Of a stretch of 64,000 nucleotides of DNA, positions 53,035 to 62,000 are shown piece after piece. Position numbers and translations under genes: made by a program. The notes under the pieces were generated by a model. The model worked only from the letters and a program-made list of their open reading frames with translations. It was not told the DNA's origin and searched no databases. The stretch is from Leifsonia sp. PS1209. GTDB taxonomy: Bacteria > Actinomycetota > Actinomycetes > Actinomycetales > Microbacteriaceae. The stretch spans positions 2,666,001-2,730,000 of the forward strand of contig NZ_CP051154.1 in NCBI RefSeq assembly GCF_012317045.1, in the 5' to 3' direction. Numbering within the stretch: the stretch's first letter is position 1; every line of letters begins with the position of its first letter.

Positions 53035-54810
53035 GTGACCCACACTCGGCGCCCCGCGCGCTCCCTCAGAAACCTGCTCATCGGAGCAGTAGCCGCGACG
53101 GTCGCCGTCGCCGGGCTCACCCTCGCCCCGACCGCTGCGACGGCCGCCTCCACATACACCGTCAGCGGAACCGTGAACTACGACGTCGCGGGCGGTGGCA
53201 CGACGACGAACAAGACCTCGTACGTGCTCCTTCAGCCACTCACGGGTAGCACTCCCCGGCAGCCGCTGTCCGGGAATGCCGTGAACGGCACCTGGAGCGT
53301 TCCCGGCGTCGCGCCGGGCCGCTACCGCGTCCAGTTCCGCCCGAGCGATGACGGCGCGAACGCCGGAACGTGGATCGGCAGCACCTTCGAGGACTCCGCG
53401 ACGGTGGTCACGGTCACTACGGCGAACGTCTCCGGACTCACCGCCACCCAGCCGGTCGCCGGTTCCATCAGCGGAACGGTCACCGGGGCGACGGTCGCGG
53501 GCGGAATCCGCGCATACCGGGTCAACCCGACGACGATGCTGCTGGAGGGCTTCAACGAGGCACCGACCACTCTCGGCCTCGGCGGTGTGTACTCCATCGG
53601 CGGACTGGCCCCCGGCGAATACAGGGTGCGGTTCGCCGACGCCAACGCCGACCAGCCCAACTTCTCGACGAGCTACTACGACAACGCCGATTCTCTCGGA
53701 AGTTCGACCCCGATCACCGTCACCGCCGGTCAGCAGGTGACGGGAATCAACGGCTCGGTCGGCGCCTGGTCCTGGTACGGCGGCCGCATCGCGGGCGCCG
53801 ACCGGTTCGACACCTCGGTGCAGATCGCGCTCGGCGCGTACTCCGCCGGTCAGGCGAGCGTCGTCTACGTCGCGAACGGCGTGAACTTCCCCGACGCGCT
53901 CGGCGCGAGCGCCGCGGCGGCGCGCGCCGGCGGGCCCCTGTTGATGACGCGCCAGGACTTCGTGCCGGCCAGCGTGGTCAACGCGATCAAGACCCTCGCA
54001 CCGCCCAAGATCGTGGTCGTCGGCGGCCTCGCGGCCGTCGGAGCGTCCGCGTTCGCGCAACTGCAGAAGCTCGCCCCGACCGTCACGCGGGTCTCCGGTG
54101 ACGACCGCTTCGCCACCTCACGAGCGGTTGCCGGCGCTTTCACCGGCCAGCACGTCAACAGCGTCTTCATCGCGACAGGCAACAGCTTCCCCGACGCCCT
54201 CGTCGCCGGTTCGGCGGCTGGCTACCAGGGCGGACCGCTCCTCCTGGTCAACGGCTGGTCGGGCTCGCTCGACGCGGCGACGAAATCGCTCATCACCTCG
54301 TTGTCGCCGCTGCGCATCTACATCGCGGGCGGCGTGAACTCGGTGTCCAGCGGCATCCAGCGCGACCTGCAAAACCTCGGCGTCCCCACCGTTCTCCGCC
54401 TCGCGGGCAACGACAGGTTCGGCACGGCGCAGGCCGTCAACAACGAGATCTTCCCGCTCGCCGACACCGCGTTCGTCGCGAGCGGGCTCGGATTCCCTGA
54501 CGCCCTGTCGATCTCCGCGATCGCCGGTGCCATCGGGGCGCCGCTGCTCCTCGCCGTTCCGGAGTGCATCCCGTACGGCGAATTCCGAGACGCGACCCTC
54601 CAGGGCGTCGCGACGTACTGGGCTGTGGGGGGCACGAGCGTTCTGAGCTTCGACATCGAGCACCAGATCACATACTGCCAACCCGGGCTGTACGGATCGA
54701 GCGCCGGTCTCGGCTCCGCCTCGGCGGAGACGTCGAAGCCCGTCACGCCGATCACGCTCGACCCGACGAAGCTGAACGCCGCCATCACGGCAGGGCGGGA
54801 CAAGCACTAG
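53035..54810 (+). CDS. Secreted protein with three cell-wall-binding type 2 repeats
   Basis: The 591-residue protein has a signal peptide (about 1-37), two beta-sandwich segments of carboxypeptidase-regulatory type (about 40-245, each ending GVAPGRYRVQF or GLAPGEYRVRF), and three CWB2 repeats beginning RIAGADRFDTSVQIA (about 251), RVSGDDRFATSRAVAG (about 352) and RLAGNDRFGTAQAVN (about 457). CWB2 repeats anchor proteins to wall polymers. It is probably a surface adhesin or scaffold; no catalytic motif is visible. TACGCT (53023-53028) six bases before the GTG indicates a leaderless message. Confidence 0.9.
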   Translation: MTHTRRPARSLRNLLIGAVAATVAVAGLTLAPTAATAASTYTVSGTVNYDVAGGGTTTNKTSYVLLQPLTGSTPRQPLSGNAVNGTWSVPGVAPGRYRVQFRPSDDGANAGTWIGSTFEDSATVVTVTTANVSGLTATQPVAGSISGTVTGATVAGGIRAYRVNPTTMLLEGFNEAPTTLGLGGVYSIGGLAPGEYRVRFADANADQPNFSTSYYDNADSLGSSTPITVTAGQQVTGINGSVGAWSWYGGRIAGADRFDTSVQIALGAYSAGQASVVYVANGVNFPDALGASAAAARAGGPLLMTRQDFVPASVVNAIKTLAPPKIVVVGGLAAVGASAFAQLQKLAPTVTRVSGDDRFATSRAVAGAFTGQHVNSVFIATGNSFPDALVAGSAAGYQGGPLLLVNGWSGSLDAATKSLITSLSPLRIYIAGGVNSVSSGIQRDLQNLGVPTVLRLAGNDRFGTAQAVNNEIFPLADTAFVASGLGFPDALSISAIAGAIGAPLLLAVPECIPYGEFRDATLQGVATYWAVGGTSVLSFDIEHQITYCQPGLYGSSAGLGSASAETSKPVTPITLDPTKLNAAITAGRDKH

Positions 54811-54835
54811 GCCCCGTTCGGCCACAATAGGAGGA

Positions 54836-55852
54836 ATGCAGAGTCCGTCGGCCGCCACCCGCACCCCACCCCGGTGGGTTCCCGGGGTGGCGGCCGCCGC
54901 TCTTGCCGCCCTGGTCGCGTGGGGCATCCACTGGCTGGTCCCCGCCGTTCCGCTGCTGACCGCGGCCGTGGTGCTCGGGATCGTGGTCGGACAGCTGCCG
55001 TTCGCACGCCCGGCCGTGACCGGTGCGCTCTCCCCCGGACTGTCCGTCGCGGCCAAGCGGCTGATGCGGATCGGCGTCGTACTGCTCGGGCTGAAGCTCA
55101 GCCTCGGTGACATCGCGGACCTGGGCTGGGTGACCATCCTGAGCACCGTCGCCATCGTGCTCGTGACGTTCGTCGGCACGATGTGGCTGGGGCGGCTGTT
55201 CCGGCTGCCAGGACATCAGCCGCTGCTGATCGCGACCGGGTTCTCGATCTGCGGGGCGTCGGCGATCGGCGCGATGAGCGGCGTCGTCAAGTCGAAGGAC
55301 GAGGAGACGGCGACGCCGGTCGCGCTGGTGACGCTGTGCGGGACGCTCGCGATCTTCGTGCTGCCGGTGCTGTGGCATCCACTGGGCCTCAGCTCGCTGC
55401 AGTTCGGGCACTGGGTGGGCGCCGGCGTGCACGATGTGGGTCAGGTGGTCGCCACCGCGCAGCTCGCCGGTCCGGCCTCGCTCGCCGTCGCCGTCGTCGT
55501 GAAGCTGACGCGCGTGCTGATGCTGGCGCCGATGGTCGCGGTCGCGTCCGTCGTCGAGCGCCGCCGTCACGTCGAGGGCGACCCGGCGGCCAAGCGCCCG
55601 CCGATCGTGCCGCTGTTCGTGGCCGGGTTCATCCTGGCGGTGCTGGTGGCGTCGTTCATCCCGCTGCCCGAGGTGGTGCGGTCCGCGTCGGACACCCTGC
55701 AGACCGCGCTGCTCGCGATGGCCCTGTTCGGCCTCGGCACCGCCGTGCGCCTGCGCACCCTCCTCGGCACGGGCTGGCGAGCGTTGGCGGTCGGCCTGCT
55801 CTCCTGGGCGATCATCGCCGCCCTTGCCCTCGCCGCCGTCCACCTCTCCTGA
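54836..55852 (+). CDS. YeiH family membrane protein (UPF0324)
   Basis: The 338-residue protein has about ten hydrophobic helices and matches YeiH: RIGVVLLGLKLSLGDI, GFSICGASAIGAMSGVV, KDEETATPVALVTLCGTLAIF and GAGVHDVGQVVATA. The family is proposed to export sulfate or sulfite, but experimental support is limited. GGAGG lies directly before the ATG. It follows the cell-wall-binding gene by 25 bases and converges with the SMR gene across a palindromic element. Confidence 0.9.
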   Translation: MQSPSAATRTPPRWVPGVAAAALAALVAWGIHWLVPAVPLLTAAVVLGIVVGQLPFARPAVTGALSPGLSVAAKRLMRIGVVLLGLKLSLGDIADLGWVTILSTVAIVLVTFVGTMWLGRLFRLPGHQPLLIATGFSICGASAIGAMSGVVKSKDEETATPVALVTLCGTLAIFVLPVLWHPLGLSSLQFGHWVGAGVHDVGQVVATAQLAGPASLAVAVVVKLTRVLMLAPMVAVASVVERRRHVEGDPAAKRPPIVPLFVAGFILAVLVASFIPLPEVVRSASDTLQTALLAMALFGLGTAVRLRTLLGTGWRALAVGLLSWAIIAALALAAVHLS

Positions 55853-55876
55853 CCCGCTGCCCGACGCTCAAAGCCA

Positions 55877-55936
55877 TCGAGCCGGGACTTGTGTACGCGA
55901 CACGCCGGGGCGAGGCGTACATAAGTCCCGGCTCGA
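55877..55936. repeat. Palindromic intergenic element, copy A
   Basis: Two 22-base arms (55877-55898 and 55915-55936) pair with one mismatch around a 16-base loop. The arm/loop junction carries CGCGACACGCCGGGG (55896-55910). Copy B at 58355 has the same arms with a compensated change (C-G here, G-C there at the twelfth pair) and the same loop in inverted orientation. It fills the gap between two convergent genes and may act as a terminator or be a small mobile element. Confidence 0.85.
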
Positions 55937-55945
55937 CGGGTTCGC

Positions 55946-56266
55946 TCAGTGGGCGGAGGTGAGCTTGAGGCCGACGATGCAGCCGACGAGGCCGACGATG
56001 AGCAACGCGCGGACGAGGGAGAAGCCCTCTCCGCCGAAGAGCATGGCGTAGACGACGGTGAGCGCTGCGCCGATGCCCACCCAGACGGCGTACGCGGTGC
56101 CGGTCGAGATGTCGCGCATGGCGTAGGCCAGCCCACCCATGGATGCGACGAGCGCGACCCCGAAGATCACCGACGGCCAGAGCTTGGTGAAGCCCTCCGA
56201 GCGCCCGAGCGCTGTGGCCCACACGGCCTCGAGGACACCGGAGACGACGAGCACGATCCACGACAT
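55946..56266 (-). CDS. SMR-family small efflux protein (SugE/Gdx-like)
   Basis: The 106-residue protein has four helices and the SMR signature glutamate in VLEAVWATALGRSEGFTKLWP. The WATAL-GRSEGFTKL pattern resembles SugE/Gdx guanidinium exporters more than EmrE, where GYxxL differs. It should work as an antiparallel dimer exchanging a small cation for protons. GGGAG precedes the ATG. The 158-base leader holds a perfect hairpin at 56322-56340, so RNA-level control is possible. Confidence 0.88.
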   Translation of the reverse strand: MSWIVLVVSGVLEAVWATALGRSEGFTKLWPSVIFGVALVASMGGLAYAMRDISTGTAYAVWVGIGAALTVVYAMLFGGEGFSLVRALLIVGLVGCIVGLKLTSAH

Positions 56267-56321
56267 GATTCACTCCCGTTGGCCAGTCTTGTCGCGCACC
56301 GGGTACTGATCCGTCGTCCGG

Positions 56322-56340
56322 GATCGCGAATCACGCGATC
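56322..56340 (-). promoter_or_regulatory. Hairpin in the leader of the SMR exporter gene
   Basis: GATCGCG (56322-56328) pairs perfectly with CGCGATC (56334-56340) around a five-base loop, 56 bases before the start codon. It could be an operator or part of a structured leader. It does not clearly match a guanidine riboswitch. Confidence 0.35.
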
Positions 56341-56424
56341 TAGCACAACTGTACCACAAGGCCCGGTTGCGGTCTGTTACGACGGCGGAGGGATGCGCCT
56401 CCCGCGCTCCGGTAGCGTGGCCGC

Positions 56425-57723
56425 ATGGCAGATCGCGAATACGGCTTCCGCACGCGTGCGATTCACGCGGGCAACATCCCCGATCCGGTGACCGGCGCCC
56501 GCGCCCTCCCGATCTACCAGACCAGCGCGTTCGTCTTCGACGACACCGCGGACGCCGCCGCCCGCTTCGCCCTGCAGAAGTACGGCAACATCTACTCGCG
56601 CCTGGCCAACCCGACCGTCGCATCGTTCGAGGAGCGCGTCGCCAGCCTGGAGGGCGGCCTCGGCGCCGTCGCCACCGCCAGCGGCCTGAGCGCGCAGTAC
56701 ATCACCTTCGCCTCACTCGCCGGCGCGGGCGACCACATCGTGGCGTCCGCCAACCTCTACGGCGGCTCGATCACCCAGCTCGACGTCACCCTGCGCCGCT
56801 TCGGGGTCGAGACCACGTTCGTCCAGAGCGCCGACCCGGCGGACTACGCCGCGGCGATCACCGACAAGACCAAGCTGATCTTCGCGGAGACCATCGCGAA
56901 CCCGTCCGGCGAGATCGCCGACATCGAAGGCCTCGCCGAGGTGGCGCACGCGGCGGGCATCCCGCTCATCATCGACTCGACCATCGCGACGCCGTACCTC
57001 AACCGGCCGATCGAGTGGGGTGCCGACATCGTCATCCACTCGGCCACCAAGTTCCTCGGCGGCCACGGCACCACCCTCGGCGGCGTGGTCGTGGAGAGCG
57101 GACGCTTCGACTGGCACAGCGAGAAGTTCCCGCTGTTCGGCCAGCCCGTCCCCTCGTACGGCGGGCTCGAATGGTCGGGCAACTTCGCCGAATACGCCTT
57201 CCTCACCCGCCTGCGCGCCGAGCAGCTGCGCGACATCGGGCCGTCGCTCGCCCCGCACTCCGCCTTCCTGCTCGCGCAGGGCGTCGAGACCCTGCCATAC
57301 CGCATCCAGGCGCACGTGGACAACGCCCGCGCCGTGGCCGAATGGCTGGACGCCGACCCGCGCATCGAGTCGGTGTTCTGGGCGGGCCTCCCCGCGCATC
57401 CCCACCACGACCGGGCGCAGAAGTACCTGCCAAAGGGCGCCGGCAGCGTGTTCAGCTTCGTGGTCAAGGGCGGTCGCGCCGTCGGCCAGACGTTCATCGA
57501 GTCCGTCAACCTGGCCAGCCACCTCGCCAACATCGGCGACGCCAAGACCCTCGTCATCCACCCGGCCTCGACCACCCACGCGCAGCTCACCGAGCAGCAG
57601 CTGCTGGATGCGGGCGTGCTGCCGGGCGTCGTGCGCATCAGCGTGGGGATCGAAGACGTGGACGACATCATCTACGATCTGGATCAGGCCCTCACCATCG
57701 CCGTGAAGGAGACGAACGCATGA
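56425..57723 (+). CDS. metY: O-acetylhomoserine sulfhydrylase / cystathionine gamma-synthase family PLP enzyme
   Basis: The 432-residue PLP enzyme makes homocysteine (or methionine) from O-acetylhomoserine and sulfide. RAIHAGNIPDPVTGARALPIYQTSAFVF is a MetY-type start. YGNIYSRLANPTVASFEERVASLEGG, then ATASGLSAQ, and the PLP lysine Lys209 in HSATKFLGGHG are present. The length and PIYQTSAFVF favour MetY over MetB. TAGCGT (56413-56418) six bases before the ATG gives a leaderless message. It overlaps the following CoA-binding gene by four bases. Confidence 0.92.
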   Translation: MADREYGFRTRAIHAGNIPDPVTGARALPIYQTSAFVFDDTADAAARFALQKYGNIYSRLANPTVASFEERVASLEGGLGAVATASGLSAQYITFASLAGAGDHIVASANLYGGSITQLDVTLRRFGVETTFVQSADPADYAAAITDKTKLIFAETIANPSGEIADIEGLAEVAHAAGIPLIIDSTIATPYLNRPIEWGADIVIHSATKFLGGHGTTLGGVVVESGRFDWHSEKFPLFGQPVPSYGGLEWSGNFAEYAFLTRLRAEQLRDIGPSLAPHSAFLLAQGVETLPYRIQAHVDNARAVAEWLDADPRIESVFWAGLPAHPHHDRAQKYLPKGAGSVFSFVVKGGRAVGQTFIESVNLASHLANIGDAKTLVIHPASTTHAQLTEQQLLDAGVLPGVVRISVGIEDVDDIIYDLDQALTIAVKETNA

Positions 57724-58331
57724 CGATCGCAGACACCGCTTCCGCATCCGGAGCATCGGACACATCCGGCGGCACCGAGCAGGTGCAGCTGGCCAACGGG
57801 CTGAGCTGCGCCGTCCCCGCCTCCTCCCCGCTGGCGAAGCTGCTCAAGTCGCAGCGCACCTGGGTCGGTCCAGATGCCAAGGAACGGCTGCGCATCTTGC
57901 GCTCGGCGAAGTCGGTCGCGATCGTCGGCGCCTCGCCCAACCCCGCGCGCTCCAGCTACTTCGTCGGCACGTACCTGCAGCAGTCGACCGACTTCCGGGT
58001 CTACTTCGTGAACCCGAACGCCGACACCATCCTGGGCGAGAAGGCATACCCCGACCTGGCGTCGCTGCCCGAGGTGCCGGACATCGTGGATGTGTTCCGC
58101 AAGCCGAGCGACCTGCCCGCCGTGATCGACGAGGTGCTGGCGGTCGGCTCCCCCACCATCTGGGTGCAGCTCGGCATCTGGAACCAGGAGGCTGCGGAGT
58201 ACGGAGAGTCCAAGGGCCTCACCGTCGTGATGGACCGCTGCATCAAGATCGAGCACGCCCGCTTCCACGGCGGCCTGCACCTCCTCGGCTTCGACACCGG
58301 CCAGATCACCGCCCGCAAAACCCTCCGCTGA
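57720..58331 (+). CDS. CoA-binding domain protein (YccU/CoA_binding_2 type)
   Basis: The 203-residue protein has an N-terminal extension of about 60 residues, then a Rossmann-type CoA-binding domain: SVAIVGASPNPARSSYFVGTYL, VYFVNPNADTILGEKAYPDLASLPEVPDIVDVFR and VVMDRCIKIEHAR. Isolated domains of this kind resemble the CoA ligase alpha subunit; their role is unknown. The ATG overlaps the metY stop (ATGA), so it may serve sulfur-amino-acid metabolism with MetY. A palindromic element and T-rich stretch follow the stop codon. Confidence 0.88.
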   Translation: MTIADTASASGASDTSGGTEQVQLANGLSCAVPASSPLAKLLKSQRTWVGPDAKERLRILRSAKSVAIVGASPNPARSSYFVGTYLQQSTDFRVYFVNPNADTILGEKAYPDLASLPEVPDIVDVFRKPSDLPAVIDEVLAVGSPTIWVQLGIWNQEAAEYGESKGLTVVMDRCIKIEHARFHGGLHLLGFDTGQITARKTLR

Positions 58332-58354
58332 GCCTTTCGCCCCACGCCCAGCCA

Positions 58355-58413
58355 TCGAGCCGGGAGTTATGTACGCGCGCCACGGCGTGTCGCGTGCATA
58401 ACTCCCGGCTCGA
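58355..58413. repeat. Palindromic intergenic element, copy B
   Basis: Arms 58355-58376 and 58392-58413 pair at 21 of 22 positions around a 15-base loop. On the minus strand the loop and junction (58380-58394) read CGCGACACGCCGTGG, 14 of 15 bases as in copy A but inverted. A TTGTTTT run just after the right arm could make this an intrinsic terminator for the plus-strand gene. It lies between convergent genes. Confidence 0.85.
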
Positions 58414-58436
58414 TTGTTTTGCGGGGCGGGACGGGC

Positions 58437-59021
58437 TCAGGCGCGGGCGACGACGTGGAAGACGTGCCAGTGCTTGGGGCCCTCGAACGACATGCCGCGG
58501 CGGTCCTCCTCGGCCAGGTGCAGCGTTTCGAGGCCGGTGAGCATGCCCTCCACACCCGCGCGGTCGTGGAAGTTCATCCGGGGGCGGCCGAACCATTCGT
58601 CGTGCGGGCCGAAGAACTCGCCGGCGAAGATCGCGCCAGGGCGCAGCGCATCCCGGATGTCCGCCCACAGGTACGGGAAGTGCGTCGCGTCGCAGAACGG
58701 CAGCGCGAACCCGGCGTACACGAAATCGCTCGCCGGGAGCGCCCCGAGCGTCTCGAAGCCGGTGCTGCGCACCTCGACGAGGTCGGCGGACTCCGGCCCG
58801 ACGGCCGCGGTGACGCGCTCCTCGACGCCGGGGTCCGCATCCACCGCCAGCACGCGCCAGCCGCGCTCGGCGAGATAGGCGGTCTCGATGCCGTCGCCGC
58901 AGCCGAGGTCGACGGCGTCGCCGGGCGCATCCCCCTGCCAGGCGTCGAGGCCGCTGAGGAACGTGCCCCGCACACCCCGGCCGCCCTGGGCGGTGTAGAA
59001 CTCAGACCAGTCGAACGCCAT
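58437..59021 (-). CDS. Class I SAM-dependent methyltransferase
   Basis: The 194-residue protein has SAM motif I VDLGCGDGIETA (about 38-49), the acidic motif II VLAVDADPG, and a post-motif ending PASDFVYAGFALPFC. The layout is that of TehB-like and DUF-type methyltransferases. The C-terminal KHWHVFHVVARA strand is typical of this small class. The substrate is unknown. GAAGGAGG lies three bases before the ATG. It is divergent from the large AfsR-type gene and converges with the CoA-binding gene. Confidence 0.88.
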   Translation of the reverse strand: MAFDWSEFYTAQGGRGVRGTFLSGLDAWQGDAPGDAVDLGCGDGIETAYLAERGWRVLAVDADPGVEERVTAAVGPESADLVEVRSTGFETLGALPASDFVYAGFALPFCDATHFPYLWADIRDALRPGAIFAGEFFGPHDEWFGRPRMNFHDRAGVEGMLTGLETLHLAEEDRRGMSFEGPKHWHVFHVVARA

Positions 59022-59096
59022 GATCCTCCTTCGCCTTCGCCCTGAGCCTACGCGCGGGTGGGGCTCGCCGTCGGCTGCGCTCGCTACTATCGGCAG

Positions 59097-62000
59097 GTGG
59101 AGTCTCGGCCGTCGTCCCCCCGGATCGCGATCCTCGGCCCCGTGCTGGTCGAGGACAGGTCCGGCGCACTCGCCGAACCCTCCGGCGTGCTCGGGAAGAG
59201 CCTGATCGTCGCGCTCGTGCTCGCGCGCGGTTCGCTGTCCGTGCCGTCGCTCGTCTCCGACCTGTGGGACGACACCCCTCCGCGGCAGGAGCGGGCAGCA
59301 CTGCAGACGCTCGTCTCCCGCGTCCGCACGGTCACCGCCGACGGGCTGCTGGAGTCCACGCCGAGCGGGTACGCCCTCGGGGTGGACGACGCCGCCACCG
59401 ACCTCGGGCTCGCCCGCCGCCACCTGGAGCGGGCGCGCCAAGCGGACAGGGACGGGGATGCGGCGACCATCGCCGCCGAGACGGCCGCCGCTCTCGCACT
59501 CTGGCGCGGAGAGCCCGGCGGAGAACTCGGCGGCACTCCCCTGGCCGACGCGCTGGGCAGGACGGCCGCGGAACTCCACGACGAATTACTGCTCTTGCGG
59601 GCGAGGGCGGCCAGACTGCTCGGCGACCCCGAAGCCGCCCTGGACGACCTGCGCCGCCTCGCCGAGGCGGCCCCGCTGAACGAACAGCTCCACCTCGAAC
59701 GGATGCGCGCCCTCGACGCCGCCGGCCGACGCTCCGACGCTCTCCGCGTGTTCGCCGAGGTGAAGGAGACGCTGCTCGACCGGCTGGGCACCCGCCCCGG
59801 CCCCGAGCTGGTCGCGTACAACGCCGCCCTGCTGGTCCAGGACGATGCGCCGCCCGCCCCGCCGGCGCCGTCGCGCCTGCGGATCGGCCTGCGCGCGGCA
59901 CCCAACGCGCTGATCGGCCGCGAGTACGACCTGGATGCGCTCGAAGACCTGATCGCGACCTCCCGGCTCACCACGATCCTCGGCGCGGGCGGGCTCGGCA
60001 AGACGCGGCTCGCGCAGGAGGTCGGTCACCGGGCTCTGCGCATCCCGTCGGTGGTGTTCGTGGAGCTTGCGAGCGTGCGCACCGGGGACGACGTGACGCT
60101 CGCCATCGCCTCCACCCTCGGCATCCGGGAGGCCAACGCCACCCGCCCCGGTGACCCCGGCGCGCGCGTCGACCTGCGCTCGCGCATCCTGGGCGTGCTC
60201 GGCGAGCGGGAGACGCTGCTGATCATCGACAACTGCGAGCACGTGGTGGACGCGGCAGCGGCGTGGGTCGCGGACATCCTGGAATCCGTGACGACCGTGC
60301 GGGTGCTCGCCACCAGCAGGGCGCCGCTGGCGATCGGCGCCGAGCACGTCTATCCGCTGGACTCGCTGCCGAGCACGGCACGGGATGCCGGAGGGGCCGA
60401 CTCCCTGCGCGGTCCGGCCGTCGACCTGTTCGTGGAGCGGGCGCGCGCGGCAAGACCCGGCGTCGTCCTGCCGCTCGACACCGTCGCCGAGCTATGCGAA
60501 CGGCTCGACGGCCTCCCGCTCGCGATCGAGCTCGCGGCCGCACGCACCCGGTCGATGTCGGTGGACGAGATCGCCCGCCGCCTCGGCAACCGCTTCGCGC
60601 TGCTCACCGGCGGAGAGCGCACCGCCCCGGAACGGCACCGCACCCTGCTGGCCGTCATCGACTGGAGCTGGAACCTGCTCGGCTCGTCGGAGCGCGCTCT
60701 GCTGCGGCGGCTGTCGCGGTTCCCGGACGGCTTCAGCTCGACCGCCGCAGAGGCGGTGTCCGGCGAGGACGCCGCCCGCGTGCTCGACGACCTGGATGCG
60801 CTGGTCAGCCAGTCGCTCGTCACCGTCACCGAGGACGAGACCGGCGTCGTGCGCTACCACCAGCTGGAGACGGTGCGCGAGTTCGGAGACCTCGCCCTCG
60901 CGGAGGCCGGGGAGACCGAGCTCGTGCAGCACCGGATGGCCGCGTGGGCGCGTACGTTCGCCCGGGATGCGCTCGGCAGGATGAGCGGGCGCGACCAGGT
61001 TCCGCAGTTCCGGCGGGTGACGGTGGAACAGGACAACCTCGTCGCGATCCTGCGCGTCGCGCTCGAACACCGGGATGCTCCGACCATCGTCGCCGTGTTC
61101 GCGACGCTCGCATACTACTGGTCGCTGCGCAGCGCGCACACCGAGGTGGTCGGGTTCAGTCCCGTGGTGATGGAGGCGCTGGCCGGCTGGGAACCGGAGG
61201 GCGAGGACGAACGCATCGACGCCGTCGCCGCGTACACGATCCTCGGCGGGACGTTCCTGTTCACCGAGCACCGCACCGCGCTCCGTGCGATCAGCCGGCT
61301 GAAGCGGGCACGCGGCACCGCCGCCCTCCGCGACGCCCGCCTCAACGCCCTGGCCGACGCGGTCTCCCTCGGCGGCAGGATCGCTCAGACGATGGCGCTC
61401 CTCGAACGACTCAGGGCATCCCAGGACCCCGGGCTCGCCGCGATGGGCGAGCTGCTGCTCGCCCAGTTCGCCGAGAACGCGGGCGACCTCGACGGCGCCA
61501 GCGAGAGCGCCCAGCGCGCCTGGGAGAAGGCGCTGGCCGCGGAGGACACCTGGACCACCGCATCCGCCGCCCAGGCGCTCGCGCAGGTGCACAGCGAGCT
61601 GGCGCATCCGGCCGAGGCGATCCTGTGGGCCGACCGCGCCCAGTTCGGTTTCGGGCAGCTGCAGGCGATGGGCGATGTGCGTCAGATCGACTGGATCGTG
61701 GCGATCAACTCGGTGACGCTCGGCGAACTCGACCGCGGCCGCTACCTTCTCGAACGCTACCTGCGCGACCAGGACGACACGGGCTTCGACTATGTCGACT
61801 ATCTCGGCGTCGCATACGCCGGCCTCGCCGAGATCGCGCTCCTGGAGGGCGACGACGCGGAAGGCGTCCGGCTCTTCCTCGAATCGGTCGGCGTGTTCGG
61901 CCGGTCGGACGCGATCACCAACCCGTGGCTGGTGATCCTCGCCGGGGCGGCGCTGCTCGCCCTGCAGCGGGTCGGCCACCGGTCCCCGGACGTGGTCGGG

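Noticed and set aside
56267..56424. Guanidine riboswitch upstream of the SMR gene
   Set aside because: ACGA and ACGG strings occur, but I could not fold two ACGR-loop hairpins with clean stems or find the ykkC core, so I list only a hairpin.
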